From positions 20,957,501 through 21,021,500 of the forward strand of contig NC_135137.1 of the NCBI RefSeq assembly GCF_051014445.1: 64,000 nucleotides of DNA, given 5' to 3'. The notes below the pieces were generated by a model. The model did not search any database. It was given only the letters and a program-made list of their open reading frames with translations, and had not been told where the DNA came from. This document shows positions 1-13,400 of this stretch, in pieces; within the stretch, counting starts at the first letter, position 1, and each line of letters opens with the position of its first letter. A program made the position numbers and the translations under genes. This stretch comes from Colletes latitarsis. Lineage: Eukaryota > Arthropoda > Insecta > Hymenoptera > Colletidae.

Positions 1-800
1 CATTACTATATGATTCAAACCCGAAAAAACACAAGATCTGGCCAACAAGTATGCGAAGAAGGCAATATCATGAGCCAGATGCGGGCATAACAGAGTCCTA
101 ACCCAGACCTGTCCGGTGTTACCGACTAAAATACTGACCGAATCCAGGTGTAATTGACTGTTACTGTGTGGTTCCACATTACTACGTGATTCAAACCAGA
201 GAAAACCAAGGATCTGGCAAACAAGAATGCGGACAAGGCAAAATCTTGAGCCAGATGCGGGTATAACCCAGACGTAACCCAGACCTAACCGGTGTTATCC
301 TCTAAAATACTGACCGAATCCAGGTTTAATTGACTGTAACTGATTGGTACCACGTTACTACGTGGTTCAAATCCGAAAAAACCCAGGATCTGGCCCAGTA
401 TGCGAATAAGGCAAAATCATGCTCCAGATGCGGTCATAACCCAGACCTAACCGTTGTTATCCTCTAAAATGTGGATCGAAACCAAGTTTAATGGACTGTT
501 TCAGTGTGGTACCACATTGCTACGTGATTCAAACCCGAAAAAACCCAGGATCTGGCCAACAAGTATGCGAAGAAGGCAAAATCATGAGCCAGATGCGGGC
601 ATTTCCCAGACCTAACCCAGACCTAATCGGTGTTATCCTGTAAAATATTGATCGAAAGCAGGTTTAATTGTCTGTTTCAGTGTGGTACCACACTACTACG
701 TGATTCAAACCAGAGAAAACCAAGGATCTGGCCTACAAGTATGCGAAGAAGGCAAAATCATGAGCCAGATGCGGGCATAACCCAGACCTAACCCAGACCT

Positions 801-976
801 AACCGGTGTTATCCTCTAAAATATTGATCGAAACCAAGTTTAATGGACTGTTTCAGTGTGGTACCACATTACTACGTGATTCAAACCCGAAAAAACCCAG
901 GATCTGTCCAACAACTATGCGAAGAAGGTAAAATCATGAGCCAGATGCGGGCATAACCCAGACCTAACCCAGACCT
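801..976. repeat. Representative 176-bp satellite monomer
   Basis: One clean monomer, starting at the aaccggtgtt box and ending before the next one at 977. Landmarks are the perfect palindrome gtggtaccac at 858-867 and the telomere-like box cctaacccagacctaacc, which begins at 963 and runs four bases into the next monomer. The neighbouring monomer shows a 7-bp dyad, atctggc at 726-732 and gccagat at 764-770, with a 31-nt spacer. The phase chosen for the monomer is arbitrary. Confidence 0.9.
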
Positions 977-2795
977 AACCGGTGTTATCCTCTAAAATAT
1001 TGATCGAAACCAAGTTTAATGGACTGTTTCAGTGTGGTACCACATTACTACGTGATTCAAACCCGAAAAAACCCAGGATCTGTCCAACAAGTATGCGAAG
1101 AAGGTAAAATCATGAGCCAGATGCGGGCATAACACAGACCTAACCTAGACCTAACCGGTGTTATCCTCTAAAATATTGATCGAAACCAAGTTTAATGGAC
1201 TGTTCCAGTGTGGTACCACATTACTACGTAATTCAAACCAGAGAAAACCAAGGATCTGGCCAACAAGAATGCGGAATAGGCAAAATCGTGAGCCAGATGC
1301 GGGCATAACCGAGACCTAATCCAGACCTAACCGGTGTTACCGACTAAACTACTGACCGAATCCAGGTATGAATGACTGTTACTGTGTGGTTCCACATTAC
1401 TATGTGATTCAAACCCGAAAAAACCCAGGATCTGGCCAACATGTATGCGAAGAAGGCAAAATCATGCGCCAGATGCGGGCATAACACAGACCTAACCCAG
1501 ACCTAACCGGTGTTATCCTCTAAAATACTGACCGAATCCAGGTTTAATTGACTGTAACTGATTAGTACCACGTTACTACGTGGTTCAAATCCGAAAAGCC
1601 CAGGATCTGGCCCAGTATGCGAAGAAAGCAAAATCATGCGCCAGATGCGGTCATAACCCAGACCTAACTCAGACCTAACCGGTTTTATCCTCTAAAATAC
1701 TGAGCGAATCCAGCTTTAATTGACTGTTACTGTGTGGCACCACATTACTACGTGATTCAAACCCGAAAAAACCCAGGATCTGGCCAACAAGTATGCGAAG
1801 AAGGCAAAATCATGAACAGATGCGGGTATAACCCAGACCTAACCCAGATCTAACCGGTGTTACCCTGTAAAATATTGATCGAACCAGGTTTAGTTGACTG
1901 TTTCGTTGTGGTACCACATTGCTACGTGATTCAAACAGGAAAAAACCCAGGATCTGGCCAACAAGTATGCGAAGAAGGCAAAATCATGAGCGAGATGCTG
2001 GCATAACCCAGACCTAACCCAGACCTAATCGGTGTTTTCCTTTAAAATATTGATCGAAAGCAGGTTTAATTGGCTGTTTCAGTGTGGTACCACACTACTA
2101 CGTGATTCAAACCAGAGAAAACCAAGGATCTGGCCTACAAGTATGCGGAAAAGGCAAAATCATGAGCCAGATGCGGGCATAACCCAGACGTTATCCTGAC
2201 CTAACCGGTGTTACCGACTAAAATACTGACCGAATCCAGGTATAAATGACTGTTACTGTGTGGTTCCACGTTACTATGTGATTTAAACACGAAAGAACCC
2301 AGGATCTGGACAACAAATATGCGAAGAAGGCAATATCATGAGCCAGATGCGGGCATAACCCAGTCCTAACCCAGACCTAGCCGGTGTTATCCTCTAAAAT
2401 ATTCATCGAAACCAAGTTTAATGGCCCGTTTCAGTGTGGCACCACATTACTACGTGATTCAAACCCGAAAAAACCTAGGATCTGGCCAACAAGTATGCGA
2501 AGAAGGCAAAATCATGAACAGATGCGGGCATAACCCAGACCTAACCCAGATCTAACCGGTGTTACCCTGTAAAATATTGATCGAACCAGGTTTAGTTGAC
2601 TGTTTCGCTGTGGTACCACATTGCTACGTGATTCAGACAGGAAAAAACCCAGGATCTGGCCAACAAGTATGCGAAGAAGGCAAAATCATGAGCGAGATGC
2701 TGGCATAACCCAGACCTAACCCAGACCTAATCGGTGTTTTCCTTTAAAATATTGATCGATAGCAGGTTTAATTGGCTGTTTCAGTGTGGTACCAC

Positions 2796-5700
2796 ACTAC
2801 TACGTGATTCAAACCAGAGAAAACCAAGGATCTGGCCTACAAGTATGCGGAAAAGGCAAAATCATGAGCCAGATGCGGGCATAACCCAGACGTTATCCTG
2901 ACCTAACCGGTGTTACCGACTAAAATACTGACCGAATCCAGGTATAAATGACTGTTACTGTGTGGTTCCACGTTACTATGTGATTTAAACACGAAAGAAC
3001 CCAGGATCTGGCCAACAAGTATGCGAAGATTGCAAAATCATGAGCCAGATGCGGGCATAACCGAGTCCTAACCCAGACCTGTCCGGTGTTACCGACTAAA
3101 ATACTGACCGAATCCAGGTGTAATTGACTGTTACTGTGTGGTTCCACATTACTACGTGATTCAAACCAGAGAAAACCAAGGATCTGGCAAACAAGAATGC
3201 GGACAAGGCAAAATCTTGAGCCAGATGCGGGTATAACCCAGACGTAACCCAGACCTAACCGGTGTTATCCTCTAAAATATTCATCGAAACCAAGTTTAAT
3301 GGACTGTTTCAGTGTGGTGCCACATTACTACGTGATTCAAACCCGAGAAAACGCAGGATCTGTCCAACAAGTATGCGAAGAAGGTAAAATCATGAGCGAG
3401 ATGCTGGCATAACCCAGACATAACCCAGACCTAATCGGTGTTTTCCTTTAAAATATTGATCGAAAGCAGGTTTAATTGGCTGTTTCAGTGTGGTACCACA
3501 CTACTACGTGATTCAAACCAGAGAAAACCCAGGATCTGGCCAACAAGTATGCGAAGAAGGCAAAATCATGAGCGAGATGCTGGCATAACCCAGGCCTAAC
3601 CCAGACCTAACCGGTGTTATCCTCTAAAATACTGACCGAATCCAGGTTTAATTGACTGTAACTGATTGGTACCACGTTACTACGTGGTTCAAATCCGAAA
3701 AAACCCAGGATCTGGCCCAGTATGCGAAGAAGGCAAAATCATGCTCCAGATGCGGTCATAACCCAGACCTAACCGTTGTTATCCTCTAAAATGTGGATCG
3801 AAACCAAGTTTAATGGACTGTTTCAGTGTGGTACCACATTGCTACGTGATTCAAACCCGAAAAAACCCAGGATCTGGCCAACAAGTATGCGAAGTAGGCA
3901 AAATCATGAGCCAGATGCGGGCATAACCCAGACCTAACTCAGACCTAACAGGTTTTATCCTCTAAAATACTGAGCGAATGCAGCTTTAATTGACTGTTAC
4001 TGTGTGGCACCACATTACTACGTGATTCAAACCCGAAAAAACCCAGGATCTGGCCAACAAGTTTGCGAAGAAGGCAAAATCATGAGCCAGATGCGGGCAT
4101 AACCCAGACCTATCCCAGATCTAACTGGTGTAACCCTGTAAAATATTGATCGAACCAGGTTTAGTTGACTGTTTCGCTGTGGTACCACATTGCTACGTGA
4201 TTCAAACAGGAAAAAAACCCAGGATCTGGCCAACAAGTATGCGAAGAAGGGAAAATCATGAGCGAGATGCTGGCATAACCCAGACCTAACCCAGACCTAA
4301 TCGGTGTTATCCTGTAAAATATTGATCGAAAGCAGGTTTAATTGTCTGTTTCAGTGTGGTACCACACTACTACGTGATTCAAACCAGAGAAAACCAAGGA
4401 TCTGGCCTACAAGTATGCGGAAAAGGCAAAATCATGAGCCAGAAGCGGGCATAACCCAGACGTTATCCTGACCTAACCGGTGTTACCGACTAAAATACTG
4501 ACCGAATCCAGGTTTAATTGACTTTTACTGTGTGGCTCCAAATTACTACGTGATTTAAACCCGAAAGAACCCAGGATCTGGACAACAAATATGCGAAGAA
4601 GGCAATATCATGCGCCAGATGCGGGCATAACCCAGTCCTAACCCAGACCTAGCCGGTGTTATCCTCTAAAATATTCATCGAAACCAAGTTTAATGGCCTG
4701 TTTCAGTGTGGTACCACATTACTACGTGATTCAAACCAGAGAAAACCCAGGATCTGGCCAACAAGTATGCGAAGAAGGCAAAATCATGCGCCAGATGCGG
4801 GCATAACCCTGACCTAACCGTTGTTATCCTCTAAAATGTGGATCGAAACCAAGTTTAATGGACTGTTTCAGTGTGGTACCACATTACTACGTGATTCAAA
4901 CCCGAAAAAACACAGGATCTGGCCAACAAGTATGCGAAGTAGGCAAAATCATGAGCCAGATGCGGGCATAACCAGGACCTAACCCAGACCTAACCGGTGT
5001 TACCGACTAAAATACTGACCGAAACCAGGTATAATTGACTGTTACTGTGTGGTTCCACATTACTATGTGATTCAAACCCGAAAAAACCCAGGATCTGGCC
5101 AACAAGTATGCGAAGAAGGCAAAATCATGCGCCAGATGCGGGCATAACCCTGACCTAACCGTTGTTATCCTCTAAAATGTGGATCGAAACCAAGTTTAAT
5201 GGACTGTTTCAGTGTGGTACCACATTACTACGTGATTCAAACCCGAAAAAACACAGGATCTGGCCAACAAGTATGCGAAGTAGGCAAAATCATGCGCCAG
5301 ATGCGGGCATAACCCTGACCTAACCGTTGTTATCCTCTAAAATGTGGATCGAAACCAAGTTTAATGGACTGTTTCAGTGTGGTACCACATTACTACGTGA
5401 TTCAAACCCGAAAAAACACAGGATCTGGCCAACAAGTATGCGAAGAAGGCAAAATCATGCGCCAGATGCGGGCATAACCCTGACCTAACCGTTGTTATCC
5501 TCTAAAATGTGGATCGAAACCAAGTTTAATGGACTGTTTCAGTGTGGTACCACATTACTACGTGATTCAAACCCGAAAAAACACAGGATCTGGCCAACAA
5601 GTATGCGAAGTAGGCAAAATCATGCGCCAGATGCGGGCATAACCCTGACCTAACCGTTGTTATCCTCCAAAATGTGGATCGAAACCAAGTTTAATGGACT

Positions 5701-7107
5701 GTTTCAGTGTGGTACCACATTACTACGTGATTCAAACCCGAAAAAACACAGGATCTGGCCAACAAGTATGCGAAGTAGGCAAAATCATGAGCCAGATGCG
5801 GGCATAACCGAGACCTAACCCAGAGCTAACCGGTGTTATCCTCTAAAATATTGATCGAAACCAGGTTTAGTTGTCTGTTTCAGTGTGGTACCACATTACT
5901 ACGTGATTCAAACCAGAGAAAACCAAGGATCTGGCCAACAAGTATGCGAAGAAGGCAAAATCATGAGCCAGATGCGGGCATTTCCCAGGCCTAACCCAGA
6001 CCTAACCGGTGTTACCGATTAAAATACTGACCGAATCCAGGTATAATTGATTGTTACTGTGTGATTCCACATTACTATGTGATTCAAACCCGAAAAAACC
6101 CAGGATCTGGCCAACAAGTATGCGAAGAAGGCAAAATCATGCGCCAGATGCGGGCATAACCCTGGCCTAACCCAGACCTAACCGGTGTTACCGATTAAAA
6201 TACTGACCGAATCCAGGTATAATTGATTGTTACTGTGTGATTCCACATTACTATGTGATTCAAACCCGAAAAAACCCAGGATCTGGCCAACAAGTATGCG
6301 AAGAAGGCAAAATCATGCGCCAGATGCGGGCATAACTCTGGCCTAACCCAGACCTAACCGGTGTTACCGACTAAAATACTGACCGAATCCAGGTTTAGTT
6401 GACTGTTACTGTGTGGCTCCACATTACTACGTGATTCAAACCCGAAAAAACCCCGGATCTGGCCAACAAGTATGCGAAGAAGGCAAAATCATGAGCCAGA
6501 TGCGGGCATAGCCCAGGCCTAACCCAGACCTAACCGGTGTTACCGATTAAAATACTGACCGAATCCAGGTATAATTGACTGTTACTGTGTGATTCCACAT
6601 TACTATGTGATTCAAACCCGAAAAAACCCAGGATCTGGCCAACAAGTATGCGAAGAAGGCAAAATCATGCGCCAGATGCGGGCATAACCCTGACCTAACC
6701 GTTGTTATCCTCTAAAATGTGGATCGAAACCAAGTTTAATGGACTGTTTCAGTGTGGTACCACATTACTACGTGATTCAAACCCGAAAAAACACAGGATC
6801 TGGCCAACAAGTATGCGAAGTAGGCAAAATCATGAGCCAGATGCGGGCATAACCAGGACCTAACCCAGACCTAACCGGTGTTACCGACTAAAATACTGAC
6901 CGAAACCAAGTATAATTGACTGTTACTGTGTGGTTCCACATTACTATGTGATTCAAACCCGAAAAAACCCAGGATTTGGCCAACAAGTATGCGAAGAATG
7001 CAAAAGCATGAGCCAGATGCGGGCATAACCGAGACCTAACCCAGAGCTAACCGGTGTTATCCTCTAAAATATTGATCGAAACCAGGTTTAATTGTCTGTT
7101 TCAGTGT
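2796..7107. repeat. Segmental duplication A, copy 1
   Basis: This stretch is nearly identical to about 13401-17899. The offset is 10605 bp at 2801/13406. It becomes 10957 after a two-monomer (352 bp) insertion in copy 2 near 15345-15696. It then becomes 10792 after copy 2 loses one 165-bp monomer. Shared rare variants include cagacgttatcctgacc, the 'aggatttggcc' monomer (6971/17763) and the cagagctaacc box (5821/16613). Boundaries are estimated by eye from the first consistent mismatches. Confidence 0.85.
5157..5816. repeat. Homogeneous run of four 165-bp short monomers
   Basis: The aaccgttgtt box recurs at 5157, 5322, 5487 and 5652, exactly 165 bp apart, in nearly identical monomers carrying the atgtggatcg variant. 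These are 11 bp shorter than the standard monomer because they have one rather than two copies of the acctaacccag sub-repeat. The paralogous segment around 16114-16610 carries three such boxes (16114, 16279, 16444), one fewer. This is a local copy-number change of exactly one monomer. Confidence 0.85.
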
Positions 7108-7669
7108 GGTACCACATTAGTACGTGATTCAAACAAGAGAAAACCAAGGATCTGGCCAAGAAGTATGCGAAGAAGGCAAAATTATGAGCCAGATGCGGGC
7201 ATAACATAGACCTAACCCAGACCTAACCGGTGTTATCCTCTAAAATACTGACCGAATCCAGGTTTAATTGACTGTAACTGATTGGTACCACGTTACTACG
7301 TGGTTCAAATCCGAAAAAACCCAGGATCTGGCCAACAAGTATGCGAAGAAGGCAAAATTATGAGCCAGATGCAGGCATAACCCAGACCTAACCCAGACCT
7401 AACCGGTGTTATCCTCTAAAATACTGACTGAATCCAGGTTTAATCGACTGTAACTGATTGGTACCACGTTACTACGTGGTTCAAATCCGAAAAACCCCAG
7501 AATCTGGCCAACAAGTATACGCAGAAGGCAAAATCATGAGCCAGATGCGGGCATAACCCAGACGTAACCCAGACCTAACCGGTGTTACCGACTAAAATAC
7601 TGACCGAATCCAGGTCTAATTGACTGTTACTGTGTGGTTCCACATTACTATGTGATTTAAACTCGAAAA

Positions 7670-9910
7670 AATCCAGGATCTGGCCAACAAGTATGCGAAG
7701 AAGGTAAAATCATGCGCCAGATGCGGGCATAACCCAGACCTAACCCAGACCTAACCGGATTTATCCTCTAAAATATTGATCGAAACCAGGTTTAATAGAC
7801 TGTTTCAGTGTGGTACCACATTAGTACCTGATTCAAACCTGAAAAAACACAGGGTCTGGCCAACAAGTATGCGAAGAAGGCAAAATCATGAGCCAGATGC
7901 GGGCATAACCCAGACCTAACCCAGACCTAACCGGTGTTATCCTCTAAAATATTGATCGAAACCAAGTTTAATGGACTGTTTCAGTGTGGTACCACATTAC
8001 TACGTGATTCAAACCAGAGACAACCAAGGATCTGGCCAACAAGTATGCGGAATAGGCAAAATCGTGAGCCAGATGCGGGCATAACCGAGACCTAACCCAG
8101 ACCTAACCGGTGTTACCGACTAAAATACTGACCGAATCCAGGTATAAATGACTGTTACTGTGTGGTTCCACATTACTACGTGATTCAAACCCGAAAAAAC
8201 CCAGGATCTGGCCAACATGTATGCGAAGAAGGCAAAATCATGAGCCAGATGCGGGCATAACCCAGACCTAACCCAGACCTAGCCGGTGTTATCCTCTAAA
8301 ATATTGATCGAAACCAGGTTTAATTGTCTGTTTCAGTGTGGTACCACATTACTACGTGATTCAAACCAGAGAAAATCAAGGATCTGGCCAACAAGTATGC
8401 GAAGAAGGCAAAATCATTCGCCAGATGCGGGCATAACCCAGACCTAACCGTTGTTATCCTCCAAAATGTGGATCGAAACCAAGTTTAATGGACTGTTTCA
8501 GTGTGGTACCACAATACTACGTGATTCAAACCCGAAAAAGCCCAGGATCTGGCCAACAAGTATGCGAAGTGGGCAATATCATGAGCTAGATGCGGGCATA
8601 TCCGAGACCTAACCCAGACCTGTCCGGTGTTACCGTCTAAAATACTGACTGAATCCAGGTTTAATTGACTGTTTCAGTGTGGTACCACATTACTATATGA
8701 TTCAAACCCGAAAAAACACAAGATCTGGCCAACAAGTGTGCGCAGAAGGCAATATCATGAGCCAGATGCGGGCATAACCGAGACCTAACCCAGACCTGTC
8801 CGGTGTTACCGACTAAAATACTGACCGAATCCAGGTGTAATTGACTGTTTCACTGTGGTACCACATTATTACGTGATTCAAACCAGAGAAAACCAAGGAT
8901 CTGGCCAACAAGTATGCGGAAAAGGCAAAATCATGAGCCAGATGCGGGCATAACCCAGACCTAACCCAGACCTAGCCGGTGTTATCCTCTAAAATGTTCA
9001 TCGAAACCAAGTTTAATGGACTGTTTCAGTGTGGTGCCACATTACTACGTGATTCAAACCCGAGAAAACCGAAGATCTGGCCAACAAGTATGCGAAGAAG
9101 GCAAAATCATGAGCCAGATGCGGGCAAAACCCAGACCTAACCCAGACCTAACCGGTGTTATCCGCTAAAATATTGATCGAAACCAAGTTTAATGGACTGT
9201 TTCAGTGTGGTGCCACATTACTACGTGATTCAAACCCGAGAAAACCGAGGATCTGGCCAACAAGTATGCGAAGAAGGCAAAATCATGAGCCAGATGCGGG
9301 CAAAACCCAGACCTAACCCAGACCTAACCGGTGTTATCGTCTAAAATATTGATCGAAACCAGGTTTAATTGTCTGTTTCACTGTGGTACCACATTATTAC
9401 GTGATTCAAACCAGAGAAAACCAAGGATCTGGCCAACAAGTATGCGGAATAGGCAAAATCGTGAGCCAGATGCGGGCATAACCCAGACCTAACCCAGACC
9501 TACCGGTGTTACTGACTAAAATACTGGTCGAATCCAGGTTTAATTGACTGTTTCAGTGTGGTACCATATTACTATATGATTCAAAGCCGAAAAAACACAA
9601 GATCTGGCCAACAAGTACATGAAAAAGGCAAAATTATGAGCGAGATGCGGGCATAGCCCTGGCTTAACCTAGACCTAACCGGTGTTATCGTCTAAAATAT
9701 TGATCGAAACCAGGTTTAATTGTCTGTTTCACTGTGGTACCACATTATTACGTGATTCAAACCCGAAAAAACCCAGGATCTGTCCAACAAGTATGCGAAG
9801 AAGGTAAAATCATGAGCCAGATGCGGGCAGAACCCAGACCTAACCTAGACCTAACCGGTGTTATCGTCTAAAATATTGATCGAAACCAGGTTTAATTGTC
9901 TGTTTCACTG
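7670..9910. repeat. Segmental duplication, offset 10264, copy 1
   Basis: Matches about 17934-20174 at a constant offset of 10264 bp. Anchors are ggattt at 7757/18021, gagctagatg at 8583/18847 and ggcttaacc at 9661/19925. The right edge is at the palindrome, where copy 1 reads gtggttccac and copy 2 reads gtggtaccac, after which the two diverge. A few substitutions are seen between copies. Confidence 0.82.
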
Positions 9911-12900
9911 TGGTTCCACATTACTACGTGATTCAAACCAGAGAAAGCCAAGAATCTGGCCAACAAGTATGCGAAGAAGGCAAAATTGTGAGCCAGATGC
10001 GGGCATAACACAGACCTAACCCAGACCTAACCGGTGTTATACTCTAAAATACTGACCGACTCCAGGTTTAATTGACTGTAACTGATTGGTACCACGTTAC
10101 TACGTGGTTCAAATCCGAAAAAACCCAGATTCTGGCCCAGTATGCGAAGAAGGCAAAATCATGCGCCAGTTGCGGGCATAACCCAGACCTAACCGTTGTT
10201 ATCCTCTAAAATGTGGATCGAAACCAACTTTAATGGACTGTTTCAGTGTGGTGCCACATTACTACGTGATTCAAACCCGAGAAAACCGAGGATCTGGCCA
10301 ACAAGTATGCGAAGAAGGTAAAATCATGAGCCAGATGCGGGCCTAACCCAGACCTAACCCAGACCTAACCGGTGTTATCCTCTAAAATACTGACCGAATC
10401 CAGGTTTAATTGACTGTAACTGATTGGTACCACGTTGCTACGTGGTTCAAATCCGAAAAAACCCAGGATCTGGCCAACAAGTATGCGAAGAAGGCAAAAT
10501 TATGAGCCAGATGCAGGCATAACCCAGACCTAACCCAGACCTAACCGGTGTTATCCTCTAAAATATTGATCGAAACCAAGTTTAATGGACTGTTTCAGTG
10601 TGGTACCACATTACTACGTGATTCAAACCCGAAAAAACCCAGGATCTGTCCAACAAGTATGCGAAGAAGGTAAAATCATGAGCCAGATGCGGGCCTAACC
10701 CAGACCTAACCCAGACCTAACAGGATTTATCCTCTAAAATATTGATCGAAACCAGGTTTAATAGTCTGTTTCAGTGTGGTACCACATTAGTACCTGATTC
10801 AAACCAGAGAAAACCAAGGATCTGGCCAACATGTATGCGGAATAGGCAAAATCGTGAGCCAGATGCGGGCATAACCGAGACCTAACCCAGACCTAACCGG
10901 TGTTACCGACTAAAATACTGACCGAATCCAGGTATAAATGACTGTTACTGTGTGGTTCCACATTACTATGTGATTCAAACCCGAAAAAACCCAGGATCTG
11001 GCCAACATGTATGTGAAGAAGGCAAAATCATGAGCCAGATGCGGGCATAACCGAGACCTAACCCAGTCCTCACCGGTGTTATCCTCTAAAATATTGATCG
11101 AAACCAGGATTAATTGTCTGCTTCAGTGTGGTACCACATTACTACGTGATTCAAACCAGAGAAAGCCAAGAATCTGGCCAACAAGTATGCGAAGAAGGCA
11201 AAATTGTGAGCCAGATGCGGGTATAACACAGACCTAACCCAGACCTAACCGGTGTTATACTCTAAAATACTGACCGACTACAGGTTTAATTGACTGTAAC
11301 TTATTGGTACCACGTTACTACGTGGTTCAAATCCGAAAAAACCCAGATTCTGGCCCAGTATGCGAAGAAGGCAAAATCATGCGCCAGTTGCGGGCATAAC
11401 CCAGACCTAACCGTTGTTATCCTCTAAAATGTGGATCGAAACCAAGTTTAATGGACTGTTTCAGTGTGGTACCACATTACTACGTGATTCAAACCCGAAA
11501 AAACCCAGGATCTGGCCAACAAGTATGCGAAGAAGGCAAAATCATGAGCCAGATGCGGGCAAAACCCAGACCTAACCCAGACCTAACCGGTGTTATCCGC
11601 TAAAATATTGATCGAAACCAAGTTTAATGGACTGTTTCAGTGTGGTGCCACATTACTACGTGATTCAAACCCGAGAAAACCGAGGATCTGGCCAACAAGT
11701 ATGCGAAGAAGGCAAAATCATGAGCCAGATGCGGGCAAAACCCAGACCTAACCCAGACCTAACCGGTGTTATCGTCTAAAATATTGATCGAAACCAGGTT
11801 TAATTGTCTGTTTCACTGTGGTACCACATTATTACGTGATTCAAACCAGAGAAAACCAAGGATCTGGCCAACAAGTATGCGGAATAGGCAAAATCGTGAG
11901 CCAGATGCGGGCATAACCCAGACCTAACCCAGACCTACCGGTGTTACCGACTAAAATACTGGTCGAATCCAGGTTTAATTGACTGTTTCAGTGTGGTACC
12001 ATATTACTATATGATTCAAAGCCGAAAAAACACAAGATCTGGCCAACAAGTACATGAAAAAGGCAAAATTATGAGCGAGATGCGGGCATAGCCCTGGCTT
12101 AACCTAGACCTAACCGGTGTTATCGTCTAAAATATTGATCGAAACCAGGTTTAATTGTCTGTTTCACTGTGGTACCACATTATTACGTGATTCAAACCCG
12201 AAAAAACCCAGGATCTGTCCAACAAGTATGCGAAGAAGGTAAAATCATGAGCCAGATGCGGGCAGAACCCAGACCTAACCTAGACCTAACCGGTGTTATC
12301 GTCTAAAATATTGATCGAAACCAGGTTTAATTGTCTGTTTCACTGTGGTACCACATTACTACGTGATTCAAAACCCGAAAAAACCCAGGATCTGGCCAAC
12401 AAGTATGCGAAGAAGGCAAGATCATGAGCCAGATGCGGGCATAACCCAGACCTAACCCAGACCTAGCCGGTGTTATCCTCTAAAATATTGATCGAAACCA
12501 GGTTTAATTGTCTGTTTCAGTGTGGTACCACATTACTACGTGATTCAAACCCGAAAAAACCCAGGATCTGGCCAACAAGTATGCGAAGAAGGCAAAATCA
12601 TGCGCCAGATGCCGGCATAACCCAGACCTAACCGTTGTTATCCTCTAAAATGTGGATCGAAACCAAGTTTAATGGACTGTTTCAGTGTGGTGCCACATTA
12701 CTACGTGATTCAAACCCGAGAAAACCGAGGATCTGGCCAACAAGTATGCGAAGAAGGTAAAATCATGAGCCAGATGCGGGCCTAACCCAGACCTAACCCA
12801 GACCTAACCGGTGTTATCCTCTAAAATACTGACCGAATCCAGGTTTAATTGACTGTAACTGATTGGTACCACGTTGCTACGTGGTTCAAATCCGAAAAAA

Positions 12901-13400
12901 CCCAGGATCTGGCCAACAAGTATGCGAAGAAGGCAAAATTATGAGCCAGATGCAGGCATAACCCAGACCTGACCAAGACCTAACCGGTGTTATCCTCTAA
13001 AATATTGATCGAAACCAAGTTTAATGGACTGTTTCAGTGTGGTACCACATTACTACGTGATTCAAACCCGAAAAAACCCAGGATCTGTCCAACAAGTATG
13101 CGAAGAAGGTAAAATCATGAGCCAGATGCGGGCCTAACCCAGACCTAACCCAGACCTAACCGGATTTATCCTCTAAAATATTGATCGAAACCAGGTTTAA
13201 TAGTCTGTTTCAGTGTGGTACCACATTAGTACCTGATTCAAACCAGAGAAAACCAAGGATCTGGCCAACATGTATGCGGAATAGGCAAAATCGTGAACAA
13301 GATGCGGGCATAACCGAGACCTAACCCAGACCTAACCGGTGTTACCGACTAAAATACTGACCGAAACCAAGTATAATTGACTGTTACTGTGTGGTTCCAC

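Noticed and set aside
801..976. CENP-B box in the monomer
   Set aside because: The ttcgggtttgaatc and ttcggtc stretches on the minus strand were compared with NTTCGNNNNANNCGGGN, and the second half does not match.
963..980. True telomere array
   Set aside because: CCTAA occurs only twice per monomer in an 11-bp frame; there is no run of consecutive TTAGG units.
2920..3147. Short open frames of 60-81 codons in the satellite, recurring at 4027-4236, 13525-13752, 14632-14841, 44062-44265, 48619-48864, 56030-56233, 58964-59152, 62856-63101 and 40135-40332
   Set aside because: They follow the tandem repeat and recur only because the segments are duplicated. Related monomers interrupt them with stops, and they show no domain or coding signature.
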